From Bacilli bacterium (GTDB lineage Bacteria > Bacillota_I > Bacilli_A > RF39 > UBA660), in the NCBI GenBank assembly GCA_030602345.1, contig JAUVZX010000003.1, positions 1 through 64,000 on the forward strand: 64,000 nt of DNA, read 5' to 3'. Shown one piece after another: positions 1 through 7,566 of this stretch. Each line of letters begins with the position of its first letter. The stretch's first letter is position 1. The position numbers were made by a program, and so were the translations under genes. Under the pieces are notes generated by a model, which made no database searches, had not been told where the DNA came from, and saw only the letters and a list, made by a program, of their open reading frames with translations.

Positions 1-58
1 CTATTTCTTTTCTTAATTCATCCGAATATGATTTTAATTTTTGTCCTTTATTTGCCAT
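1..58 (-). CDS. Transposase orfA N-terminus, IS3 family (partial)
   Basis: Only 19 codons are visible (start MANKGQKLKSYS, then DELRKEI). This lysine-rich opening leading to 'YSDELRKEIV' is the usual start of the helix-turn-helix OrfA of IS3-family transposases, which binds the element ends. The SD (AAAGGAGA) is about 12 nt upstream of the ATG, rather far, and half of it is paired in the 62-93 hairpin, so translation is probably weak. The family assignment rests on very few residues plus the terminal repeat. Confidence 0.5.
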   Translation of the reverse strand, partial: MANKGQKLKSYSDELRKEI

Positions 59-61
59 ATA

Positions 62-93
62 AAAATAGCATCTCCTTTCTGAGATACTATTTT
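62..93 (-). promoter_or_regulatory. Hairpin sequestering the transposase ribosome binding site
   Basis: The arms 62-74 and 81-93 are complementary over 13 bp with a single G-U wobble and a 6-nt loop. On the minus strand the loop and the 3' arm contain the transposase SD. Such structures are known in other insertion sequences (for example IS10 and IS50) to block translation of transcripts that read in from outside the element; that role here is inferred. Confidence 0.5.
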
Positions 94-157
94 ATATCAA
101 CTGTCCTTTTTTATAAAGTGTCCTAAATGGGGTTCACTTCAAGATTTAGTTCTTTTT

Positions 158-703
158 TTATAATTTAAAATCATCATATATTTCGTCAGTCATATCTTTA
201 CCATCAAAATAACTTTTAACTTTATATTTTAATAGTTTAGCTATAACATTAGAAGGTATTTTAAGTGTTAGTTTATTATATTCAGTTATAACATCATTAT
301 AATATTTTCTTAAAGCAAATAGTTCAGTTTCAGAATCAGATAATGAATTACATATTTTTATAAAGCTTTCTAAAGAGTTTAATTCTTTATATTTTTCTTT
401 ATAATTGTTAAATTCATTGATTGCTATATAAAGTTGTCTATCCAATTCAAAATTAGTTAATTTTCTAGATCTTAATTTAACAATTAATTCTAGTACTTCT
501 TCTTCTGTTTCAATATTACCTTTAATAATGCTTATCGAACGATTTAATAAATCAAATCTTTTTCTTAAAATTGCATCTATATTTGATTCAGCTTCGTTTA
601 TTTTTATTATATGCGTTTGAAAACGATTATAAATATCAATAAATATAATCAAAAATACTCCCACAATAATTAAAACAAAAATAAATATTAATAATAAGTC
701 CAT
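158..703 (-). CDS. LemA family membrane protein
   Basis: A 181-aa protein with one N-terminal membrane segment (residues ~2-25), followed by a helical region. The pattern 'RFDLLNRSISIIKG' (residues ~49-61) matches the LemA 'R-DLIPNLV..VKG' signature, and a later 'ALRKYYNDVITEYN' matches the LemA 'ARRDYNEAVREYN' helix. LemA proteins are inner-membrane helical-bundle proteins of unclear function. The start at 703 was chosen over the longer frame because GGTGATAGT lies directly before the ATG and a promoter lies upstream (TTGATA 747-742, TATAAT 724-719). It is divergent from pduL. Confidence 0.75.
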   Translation of the reverse strand: MDLLLIFIFVLIIVGVFLIIFIDIYNRFQTHIIKINEAESNIDAILRKRFDLLNRSISIIKGNIETEEEVLELIVKLRSRKLTNFELDRQLYIAINEFNNYKEKYKELNSLESFIKICNSLSDSETELFALRKYYNDVITEYNKLTLKIPSNVIAKLLKYKVKSYFDGKDMTDEIYDDFKL

Positions 704-775
704 ACTATCACCAAGTTGATTATAACAAAATAAAAAAAAATTATCAATGTATGCTATAATATTTGTGGTGATAAT
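704..775. promoter_or_regulatory. Divergent promoters for lemA-like gene and pduL
   Basis: On the minus strand, TTGATA (747-742) and TATAAT (724-719) are separated by 17 nt. On the plus strand an extended -10 (TGC-TATAAT, 752-760) lacks a good -35. In both directions the predicted transcription start, about 7 nt after the -10, coincides with GGTGAT immediately before the ATG, giving a leader of about 9 nt. Confidence 0.6.
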
Positions 776-1339
776 ATGAAAGTGAAAATAGGAATATCTA
801 ATAGACATGTTCATTTAACTAAAGAACATGTGCAAATCTTATTTGAAGAAGATTTGCAAATATTAAAAGATTTAGTTCAGCCGGGAGAATATGCAACTAC
901 TTCAGTTGTTACTTTAATGACTGAAAAAGCTAAAATTACTCATGTTAGAGTTTTAGGACCAACAAGAAGCTACTCGCAAGTTGAAATAAGTAAGACAGAT
1001 GCATATAAATTAGGATTAAATCCTCCAGTTAGAGAATCTGGTGACATAAAAGGCTCAGAACCAATTACTATAATCGGACCAAAAGGACAAATCTACCTTG
1101 AAGAGGGATGTATTATAGCATCTAGACATATTCATTTAACTAATAAAGATGTAGAAGAGATGGGATTGGCTGGCAGAAAAAAAGTTAGTATAAGAGTTGG
1201 AAAAGAAAAATCGGCTATATTAGAAAATGTTACACTTAAAATAAGTGACAATTATGCTAAAGAATTACATTTAGATACGGATGATGCTAATGCTAATTTA
1301 TTATTAAATGGAGATGAAGCTACAATTATTTATGAGTAG
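776..1339 (+). CDS. pduL: Phosphate acyltransferase PduL-type
   Basis: A 187-aa protein with the two half-barrel repeats of the PduL family. Each has a zinc-binding histidine motif: SNRHVHLT (residues 8-15) and ASRHIHLT (~116-123). The enzyme interconverts acyl-CoA and acyl phosphate, here probably acetyl-CoA and acetyl phosphate in the route from pyruvate to acetate. The protein starts only nine residues before the first histidine motif, so it lacks the N-terminal encapsulation peptide of microcompartment PduL and is likely cytosolic. With the PFOR gene at 54829 it suggests acetate-forming, ATP-yielding fermentation. The next gene starts inside its last codons. Confidence 0.9.
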   Translation: MKVKIGISNRHVHLTKEHVQILFEEDLQILKDLVQPGEYATTSVVTLMTEKAKITHVRVLGPTRSYSQVEISKTDAYKLGLNPPVRESGDIKGSEPITIIGPKGQIYLEEGCIIASRHIHLTNKDVEEMGLAGRKKVSIRVGKEKSAILENVTLKISDNYAKELHLDTDDANANLLLNGDEATIIYE

Positions 1340-1553
1340 AATTTATAAAGTTTGTGATATTTGTAAGAAAAATGATGTCAAGAAAATAAGCGATGCTATT
1401 AAATCAATGGATAAAGAAGCTAATATTGAAGTGGGATGCCAAAATTTATGTGGTTTAGGACAAAGAAAATATTTTGTTATAATTGATGCTAAGCCTTATT
1501 TTGCAGACACAACGGAAGAGTTAATTGAACAAGTAAAAAAAGTTATACAATAA
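1332..1553 (+). CDS. DUF1450 / YuzB-like small protein
   Basis: A 73-aa protein whose start codon lies 8 nt before the pduL stop, so the two are co-translated. It has a CDIC pair at residues 8-11 and a second cysteine cluster GCQNLCG near residue 40. The layout and length match the DUF1450 (YuzB) family, thioredoxin/ferredoxin-like small proteins of unknown role. A longer reading frame starts at 1308, but ATG 1332 matches the family N-terminus. Confidence 0.65.
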   Translation: MSRIYKVCDICKKNDVKKISDAIKSMDKEANIEVGCQNLCGLGQRKYFVIIDAKPYFADTTEELIEQVKKVIQ

Positions 1554-1607
1554 TTTACTTGTTTTTTTGTGGATATGTGCTATAATTTTATAGAAAAAAG
1601 GAAAGAT

Positions 1608-1949
1608 ATGGAAATATTATTAAAAGTAAATTTAATTGAAAATGAAATACAAGATAGTTATATTGGTAAAGCTATTTTAATTGATAACGTCATAACTTAT
1701 GAAGACAATGTTAAAGTTATTATTAATTTAAATAAGGATAAACTATCAATTTTTAGAAGTAATGAACAATATGATATAAATATTAGTTTTAATGAAAATA
1801 AAATAACATATTTTTTAAAAGAAAATAATGCTAGCTTTAATATCAATTTAGCATTATTAAAAACTGATTACTATTCTAATGGTATATATATAGAGTATAT
1901 GATTGAAGATTCTATATTTAAATTTAAGTTAGAATATGAGGTGTTATAA
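1608..1949 (+). CDS. YwiB-like DUF1934 beta-barrel protein
   Basis: A 113-aa, beta-strand-rich protein lying directly upstream of argS and overlapping its start by one base, the same arrangement as ywiB-argS in Bacillus. The family (DUF1934) has a calycin-like barrel fold and no assigned activity. ATG 1608 was chosen because AAAAAGGAAAG precedes it; the in-frame ATG at 1569 would overlap the -10 hexamer (TATAAT at about 1580) of the extended promoter TGCTATAAT. The call rests on context plus length. Confidence 0.6.
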   Translation: MEILLKVNLIENEIQDSYIGKAILIDNVITYEDNVKVIINLNKDKLSIFRSNEQYDINISFNENKITYFLKENNASFNINLALLKTDYYSNGIYIEYMIEDSIFKFKLEYEVL

Positions 1950-3622
1950 TGGATATTAAAAAAATACTAAGAAATGATGTATTTGAGGCCTTTAATCAAG
2001 AAATTTTAATGGAACAAATATCAATAGAAAAACCAAAGAATAGCGAAATGGGTGACTTAGCAGTACCTTGCTTTGTGTATTCAAAAATTTTAAGAAAAAG
2101 TCCTAATTTAATTGCAGATGAACTTGCTAATAAATTAAACAAAGATAATTATGAAAAAGTAGAGTCTGTTTCAGGATATGTAAATGTTTTCTTTAAAAAA
2201 GAAATAATTACAAATTTTGTTTTGGAAGAGATTATTGATAAACAAGAAAAATACGGAGAAAATGAAACAGGTAAAAGTAAGACTATTGTTATAGATTATT
2301 CTTCTCCTAATATAGCAAAACCATTTGGAATAGGGCACTTAAGAAGCACAAGTATTGGTAATGCAATTAAAAATATTAGTCTTAAAAATGGTTATAAAGT
2401 AGTAAGTGTCAACCATCTAGGCGACTGGGGAACTCAGTTTGGGAAAATGATATATGCATATACAAAATGGGGAAACGAACAATTAGTAAAAGAAAATCCA
2501 ATTACAGAATTATCTAAACTATATGTTAAATTTCATGAAGAATCTGAAAAAGATCCTACTTTAGAAGATGAAGCAAGAGCAGTATTCAAAAGATTGGAAG
2601 ATAAAAACGAATATGAGATGTCACTTTGGACATGGTTTAGAGAAGTTTCGTTAATAGAATTTCAAAAAACATATGATTTATTGGGTATAAATGAATTTGA
2701 TTCATACGATGGAGAAGCATTTTATAACGATAAAATGGATGTAATTGTCGATGAACTAAAAAACAAAAAATTATTGGTAACAGATCAAGGTGCAGAAGTT
2801 GTATATTTAGATGATATGCCTCCTGCTCTAATAAAGAGAAGTGATGGAGCTAGTTTATATATAACAAGAGATTTAGCAACAGCTTTTTATCGAAAAAAAA
2901 CATATAGCTTTGATGAGTCTTTATACGTAGTTGGTAATGAGCAAACTCTCCATTTTAACCAATTAAAAGCAGTTATTAAAAAGATGGGATATGATTTTGC
3001 AGATAATATGCACCACATCAATTTTGGATTAATGCTTCAAAATGGCAAAAAGATGTCGACAAGACAAGGAAAAAGTGTTAAACTTCATGATGTACTTTTA
3101 GAAGCAATTGATATGGCCAAGACTTATATAAGAGATGATGTAACAAATATCGATGAATTAAGTAAACAAGTAGGGATAGGAGCAGTCATTTTTGCAGATT
3201 TAAAAAATTATAGAACTAATGACATAGAATTTTCTTTAGAAGAAGTTTTAAAATTTGAAGGTGAAACAGGACCTTATGTTCAATATACGAACGCTAGAAT
3301 AATGTCTGTTTTAAGAGAAAAGGATTTAGAAAAAATTAATTTAGAAGATACAAAAATATCTGATTATATCTGGAATATCATTATGAAATTATATGAATAT
3401 CCTGAAATAGTAGAAAAAGCTAAACAAAGTTACGATCCATCATTAATTGCTAAATATGCAATTGATTTGGCTCAAAATTTCAATAGTTTTTATGGTAATG
3501 AAAAAATTATATCGGAACAAAAAAATCAAACTAATTTGAATTTATTGATTTGTAAAAGCGTATCAATTGTTCTAAAGGAATCGTTAAGGTTGCTTGGAGT
3601 AAAAGCACCAGAAAAAATGTAG
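1949..3622 (+). CDS. argS: Arginyl-tRNA synthetase
   Basis: A 557-aa class I synthetase charging tRNA-Arg. The N-terminal Add-1 domain covers residues ~1-85. The HIGH motif is present as GIGH in 'PFGIGHLRST' (~127), the KMSK loop as KMSTRQG (~367), and the C-terminal anticodon-binding helical domain follows. It is translationally coupled to the ywiB-like gene (TAATG overlap, SD GAGGTG). Unlike five other synthetase genes here it has no T-box leader and relies on the upstream promoter near 1575. Confidence 0.97.
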   Translation: MDIKKILRNDVFEAFNQEILMEQISIEKPKNSEMGDLAVPCFVYSKILRKSPNLIADELANKLNKDNYEKVESVSGYVNVFFKKEIITNFVLEEIIDKQEKYGENETGKSKTIVIDYSSPNIAKPFGIGHLRSTSIGNAIKNISLKNGYKVVSVNHLGDWGTQFGKMIYAYTKWGNEQLVKENPITELSKLYVKFHEESEKDPTLEDEARAVFKRLEDKNEYEMSLWTWFREVSLIEFQKTYDLLGINEFDSYDGEAFYNDKMDVIVDELKNKKLLVTDQGAEVVYLDDMPPALIKRSDGASLYITRDLATAFYRKKTYSFDESLYVVGNEQTLHFNQLKAVIKKMGYDFADNMHHINFGLMLQNGKKMSTRQGKSVKLHDVLLEAIDMAKTYIRDDVTNIDELSKQVGIGAVIFADLKNYRTNDIEFSLEEVLKFEGETGPYVQYTNARIMSVLREKDLEKINLEDTKISDYIWNIIMKLYEYPEIVEKAKQSYDPSLIAKYAIDLAQNFNSFYGNEKIISEQKNQTNLNLLICKSVSIVLKESLRLLGVKAPEKM

Positions 3623-3630
3623 GAGGAATT

Positions 3631-4083
3631 ATGACATTAAAAGAAATGACAAAAGAAGAATTAGAATTGCTAAGCCACAAAGATATAGCATATCATTGTA
3701 TAAAAGAAGGTAAAAATTCTTTAAAAATTAATGTTTTATTTAAAAACATATGTGATTTATTAGGGCATGATGACAAATTTTATCAAGATAAAATTGCAGA
3801 TTTTTATACATCTTTAACTTTAGATAAAAGATTTGTTGTATTAGAAGATGGAACTTGGGACCTTCGTGAACACCATTCAGTAGCATTAGATATTGATGAA
3901 GATGAATTAGAAGAATGTGAAGAAGTTGAAGAAGTAGAAGAAACAGAAGATGAAGAAGAGCAAGTGGAAGAGGAAAATGATCCTCTAAATCTTGTTTTAG
4001 ATGACGAAATAGATGAAGATGAATTAGAAGATGATTTAGCAGATTTATCAATCATAACGGAAGATGAATTAGAATTAGAATAA
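3631..4083 (+). CDS. rpoE: RNA polymerase delta subunit
   Basis: A 150-aa protein with an N-terminal HARE-HTH-type winged helix (residues ~1-85) and a disordered tail (~87-150) made mostly of Asp and Glu. This is the hallmark of RpoE, the Firmicutes RNA polymerase subunit that speeds core recycling and weakens nucleic-acid binding. It lies 8 nt after argS with SD AGGAGG and ends at a hairpin terminator. The repetitive GAA/GAT tail produces large meaningless open frames on the other strand. Confidence 0.93.
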   Translation: MTLKEMTKEELELLSHKDIAYHCIKEGKNSLKINVLFKNICDLLGHDDKFYQDKIADFYTSLTLDKRFVVLEDGTWDLREHHSVALDIDEDELEECEEVEEVEETEDEEEQVEEENDPLNLVLDDEIDEDELEDDLADLSIITEDELELE

Positions 4084-4105
4084 AAGTGCCTATGCACTTT
4101 TTATT
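4082..4105 (+). terminator. Rho-independent terminator after rpoE
   Basis: Stem AAAAGTGC with GCACTTTT around a 4-nt loop, followed by a T run. It closes the ywiB-argS-rpoE unit. A new -10 (TATAAT, 4121-4126) for prfA follows. Confidence 0.8.
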
Positions 4106-4146
4106 TGCCTTCAATTATAGTATAATTTTAATGAACGAGGTATAAA

Positions 4147-5202
4147 ATGATAGATAGATTAGAAACAATTAAAAAAAGATATGAAGAATTAAATGAACTT
4201 CTCATACAACCAGAAGTTCTTTCGAATGTAAAAAAGATAAAAGAATTATCTAAAGAACAAGCTATGTTAAAAGATGCATACGAAGCATATGAAAGATACA
4301 GCCCTATTTTAAAACAAATTCAAGAATCTAAAGCTTTATTAAGAGATCCTGATTTTGCCGAATTAGCTAAAGAAGAATTGAATACTTTGGAAATAGAAAA
4401 AGAAAAATTAGAAGCTGAATTAGAAATAATTCTACTTCCTAAAGATCCTAATGATGGTAAAAATGTTATCGTTGAAATTAGAGGAGCGGCTGGTGGAGAC
4501 GAAGCTAATATCTTTGCTGGCGATTTATATAGAATGTATATAAGATATGCCGAAATTCAAGGATGGTCAGTTGAAAATCTTTCAATGACAGAAGCTGAAG
4601 CAGGGGGCTTTTCACAAGCAGAATTTTTAATAAAAGGAAATGATGTATATTCTAAATTAAAATATGAGAGTGGAGCACATCGCGTCCAAAGAGTACCTGA
4701 CACCGAAACACAAGGCCGTGTTCATACATCTACAGCTACAGTAGCCGTTATGCCCGAAGCTGATGAAGTAGATGTAGAAGTTAATAATGCAGATTTAAAA
4801 ATTGATGTATACCGAGCAAGTGGAGCAGGCGGACAACACGTTAATACTACTGATAGCGCAGTAAGAATAACACATCTCCCAACAGGAGTAGTGGTTTCAT
4901 GTCAAAGTGAAAGAAGTCAAATTAAAAATAAAGAACAAGCCATGAGAATGTTAAGAGCAAGAATATTTGAAGAAGTAACTAGAAAACACGAAGAAAAACT
5001 TGGTGAAGAAAGAAGAAACAAAATAGGAACAGGAGACCGTTCGGAAAAAATAAGAACTTATAATTATCCTCAAAATAGAGTAACTGATCATAGAATTGGT
5101 TTTACAGTTCAAGAATTAGATAGAGTCATGGAAGGAAAATTAGAAGATATTATCTCAGCTTTAATTAATGAGGATCAGGCAAGAAAAATAAGAGGAGAAT
5201 AA
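4147..5202 (+). CDS. prfA: Peptide chain release factor 1
   Basis: A 351-aa class I release factor for UAA and UAG. The catalytic GGQ is in 'GAGGQHVNTTDSAVR' at residue ~228. The tripeptide-anticodon region lies in the preceding beta domain, and the N-terminal coiled-coil domain covers ~1-100. The stop overlaps the start of prmC by one base, coupling the release factor to the methyltransferase that modifies its GGQ glutamine. It has its own promoter (TATAAT 4121-4126) and SD GAGG. Confidence 0.97.
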   Translation: MIDRLETIKKRYEELNELLIQPEVLSNVKKIKELSKEQAMLKDAYEAYERYSPILKQIQESKALLRDPDFAELAKEELNTLEIEKEKLEAELEIILLPKDPNDGKNVIVEIRGAAGGDEANIFAGDLYRMYIRYAEIQGWSVENLSMTEAEAGGFSQAEFLIKGNDVYSKLKYESGAHRVQRVPDTETQGRVHTSTATVAVMPEADEVDVEVNNADLKIDVYRASGAGGQHVNTTDSAVRITHLPTGVVVSCQSERSQIKNKEQAMRMLRARIFEEVTRKHEEKLGEERRNKIGTGDRSEKIRTYNYPQNRVTDHRIGFTVQELDRVMEGKLEDIISALINEDQARKIRGE

Positions 5203-5906
5203 TGAGTGATCTTGAATATTTAAAAAAATATTATAAAGGTAACTTAGACGAAGCTTTATTATTGCTTGACCAAAACATTCCAGTCCAATATATAGTTGGA
5301 AATGTTGACTTTTTAAATACTAATATAAAAGTAGATAAAAGAGTATTAATTCCTAGATTTGAAACAGAACTATTAGTAGAGAAAGTTTTAAATTTAATTA
5401 AAGAAAGTAACAATTTAAATATTTTAGATATAGGAACAGGTTCGGGAGCAATTGCAATTGCAATTGCTAAAAATAGTAACCATAAAGTATATGCTATTGA
5501 TATTTCACAAGATGCCTTAGATTTAGCTAAAGAAAACGCTATATTAAATAATGTAGATATAAAATTTATCAAAGGAGATATTTTTCCTGAAGAAAGTATT
5601 AAATTTGATGTTATCATTAGCAATCCTCCATATATTGATGAAGATGATTCAGAGTTAGAAGATATTGTATATAAAAATGAACCCCATCTAGCATTATTTG
5701 CTAAAGAGAAAGGACTTTATTTTTATAAAAAAATTATAGATAATATTGAAAATATAACGAATGAAAAATATTTAGTAGCTTTTGAGTTTGGACATAAACA
5801 AAAACAAGATTTAGAAAATATAGTTTCTAAATTAAGTAATGTAAAAGTTCTTTTTGAACAAGATTTCTCAAAAAAAGATAGATATTTATTTATAAAAAAA
5901 GATTAG
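5202..5906 (+). CDS. prmC: Release factor glutamine methyltransferase
   Basis: A 234-aa SAM-dependent methyltransferase that methylates the GGQ glutamine of release factors. The SAM loop is 'DIGTGSGAIAIAIA' (~77-90) and the catalytic NPPY motif is at ~140. At 234 aa it is about 40-50 residues shorter than typical PrmC; the N-terminal substrate-binding helices are reduced. It is translationally coupled to prfA and is followed by a terminator that also forms the left boundary of the pilin cassette. Confidence 0.93.
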   Translation: MSDLEYLKKYYKGNLDEALLLLDQNIPVQYIVGNVDFLNTNIKVDKRVLIPRFETELLVEKVLNLIKESNNLNILDIGTGSGAIAIAIAKNSNHKVYAIDISQDALDLAKENAILNNVDIKFIKGDIFPEESIKFDVIISNPPYIDEDDSELEDIVYKNEPHLALFAKEKGLYFYKKIIDNIENITNEKYLVAFEFGHKQKQDLENIVSKLSNVKVLFEQDFSKKDRYLFIKKD

Positions 5907-5933
5907 AGTGTTCTAATCTTTTTTAAATATGTT
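5897..5933 (+). repeat. Direct repeat, left copy, flanking pilin cassette
   Basis: Base-by-base comparison with 7487-7523 gives 33 of 37 identities with no gap, at an offset of 1590 nt. The repeat contains a complete terminator and is followed immediately by the promoter of the pilin-like gene. Confidence 0.8.
5901..5924 (+). terminator. Terminator after prmC; left copy of cassette repeat
   Basis: Stem GATTAGA/TCTAATC, loop GTGT, then six T. The 37 nt from 5897 to 5933 recur at 7487-7523 with four mismatches, and the last 22 nt are identical. Confidence 0.85.
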
Positions 5934-5954
5934 ATACTTTAAATGGGTGATAAT

Positions 5955-7487
5955 ATGAAAAAAGCATTCACACTTGTTGAATTATTAGTAATAATTGCGA
6001 TACTTGGAATGATAGCGATAATAGCTATACCTCAAGCAATGAGTTTCGTTGAAAGTACAAGAACAGCAGCATATCGTAATTTAGAGAATCAAATGAAAAG
6101 AAGTGCTCAAAATTATTTTGTTGTTAACCCTGATTTACTACCAACTACTTTAAACACTTCGAGATCAGTGTCCTTACAAGAATTAGTAGATAGTCGTGCT
6201 ATAAATAAAATAGTAGACAGTAAAACTGGTGAATTTTGTGATGGATATATATCAGTGACAAAAGTAAGTGATAATAAATATGAATATAAGCCATACTTGT
6301 CATGTTCATCATCTTATATAACAGGTAATTATATGAATAATCAAAATGTAGTATCTAATCTATATTATTTATATTATAATTTTGATGATTTTCAAGAGCC
6401 TACTGTTAATTTGGCTCCTGACACAAATTATTCAAATAGAATATACAATCAAGTATATACTGCTATGGGTTGGGGTGGTGATACAGGTACGGCTGTCTAT
6501 CGATTAGATGGTGGACCTGATGGATTACCGTCTAAACAAATGACAAAATCGACTCCTGGAACGGGAGGTGTTTATATGGATGATAATCGAAATATAAATA
6601 TAGAACCTCTTCAAACATATACAGTAAGTGGTTGGGTAAGAGCGGTTCCTAACATAAATACTCAAAACGGACATTTTTTAAATATAAATAGAATAGCAGA
6701 TAATCACTATATTTTAGCGGGGGCTATCAATTTAACGTCAAATTGGATAAGGCATAGTTGGACTTTTACCGCTAACTCTACTCAAGGTGGATTATATCAA
6801 AGCAGGAATATTATATATAATGATGAAGTTTCTCCAATAGATATATTTTGGTCAGGCTTTCAAGTTGAAAACAAGCCATATGCAACCCCATTTGTAAATG
6901 GGACAAGAATGGGAACAGTAGCAGACTTATCTAACAGTAATAATAATGCTCCTTTAGGGCAAACAACAACACCTAGATGGGTTGATACTGGAAGAGTATC
7001 TGGTGCATATCTATTTAACGGTACAAGTACTTATATCGAAACAAACGATAATGTAGCAACAGATAATAAAACATATGCAATGTTTATTAGACCAACTAAT
7101 TTAACATCAAATGGAGTTGTATTTAGTAATCATAATACAGCTTTGAATGCTAACTTATCACTACGAGTAATTAATAACAAAGCAGTTCTAAATGTATATA
7201 ACTCATCTGGAACTTTAGTGACTCATACGAGTAACTCTAATTTAACAACAAGTTGGAATCATGTTTCAATAGCGCAAGATAGCAATGAAGTAAGACTTTA
7301 TATTAATGGCGTTTTAGATTCGAGATTGACTATCACAATGGCTAGAAGTTCTGAAAAAATTATAATTGGAGCTAGAAAAAATGGAGCCACTTATGAAAAT
7401 TTCTTTAATGGTAGTGTCGATGAATTTATTATCTTAAAAGGTGCACAGCAAGAGAATGCAATTAATCAATTATATAATAGTTATTAA
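5955..7487 (+). CDS. Large pilin-like protein with LamG-type C-terminal domain
   Basis: A 510-aa protein. Residues 1-25 are a class III (type IV) prepilin signal: KKA followed by FTLVELLVIIAILG, with Ala instead of the usual Gly at -1 and Glu at +5. A short pilin stalk (~25-125) is followed by a jelly-roll-like region (~150-310, ending near 'GFQVENKPYATPF') and a concanavalin/LamG-type beta-sandwich (~335-508, with 'GAYLFNGTSTYIET', 'WNHVSIAQD' and 'FNGSVDEFIIL'). The likely role is a surface-exposed minor pilin or adhesin that binds glycans or host polymers. ATG 5955 was chosen because GGTGATAAT precedes it; -10 TATACT lies at 5933-5938. No pilin assembly genes are nearby. It stands alone between two near-identical terminators. 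Confidence 0.8.
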   Translation: MKKAFTLVELLVIIAILGMIAIIAIPQAMSFVESTRTAAYRNLENQMKRSAQNYFVVNPDLLPTTLNTSRSVSLQELVDSRAINKIVDSKTGEFCDGYISVTKVSDNKYEYKPYLSCSSSYITGNYMNNQNVVSNLYYLYYNFDDFQEPTVNLAPDTNYSNRIYNQVYTAMGWGGDTGTAVYRLDGGPDGLPSKQMTKSTPGTGGVYMDDNRNINIEPLQTYTVSGWVRAVPNINTQNGHFLNINRIADNHYILAGAINLTSNWIRHSWTFTANSTQGGLYQSRNIIYNDEVSPIDIFWSGFQVENKPYATPFVNGTRMGTVADLSNSNNNAPLGQTTTPRWVDTGRVSGAYLFNGTSTYIETNDNVATDNKTYAMFIRPTNLTSNGVVFSNHNTALNANLSLRVINNKAVLNVYNSSGTLVTHTSNSNLTTSWNHVSIAQDSNEVRLYINGVLDSRLTITMARSSEKIIIGARKNGATYENFFNGSVDEFIILKGAQQENAINQLYNSY

Positions 7488-7523
7488 AAAGGTTAGAATA
7501 GTCTAATCTTTTTTAAATATGTT
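7487..7523 (+). repeat. Direct repeat, right copy, with terminator
   Basis: This is the right-hand counterpart of 5897-5933. It contains a terminator (GGTTAGA/TCTAATC stem at 7491-7508, T run to 7514) that ends the pilin-like gene and separates it from polC. Confidence 0.8.
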
Positions 7524-7566
7524 TTTTTAAGTTGATTATTTTGATATACTATTAGTGGGTGATAAA

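Larger units (their letters stand above)
1..141 (-). mobile_element. End of an IS3-like insertion sequence (truncated by window edge)
   Basis: Read on the minus strand, the element appears to begin at about 141 with a terminal repeat starting TGAAGTGAACCCC, followed by two GGACA repeats. It runs through a hairpin (62-93) into the start of an orfA-type transposase gene. TGAAGTG..CCCC ends with repeated GGACA motifs are typical of IS3/IS150-group elements in Firmicutes. Only the 5' end is in the window, so the other end, the target duplication and the intactness of the element cannot be judged. Confidence 0.6.

Noticed and set aside
776-1339. PduL as part of a bacterial microcompartment
   Set aside because: No N-terminal encapsulation peptide and no shell-protein genes in the window.
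3740-4097. Two long minus-strand open frames opposite the end of rpoE (one Ser-rich, one Leu/His-rich)
   Set aside because: They are the antisense of the repetitive GAA/GAT acidic tail of RpoE and have no ribosome binding site.
5231-5623. 130-codon minus-strand open frame inside prmC
   Set aside because: It lies wholly antisense to a well-supported prmC and has no SD or promoter.
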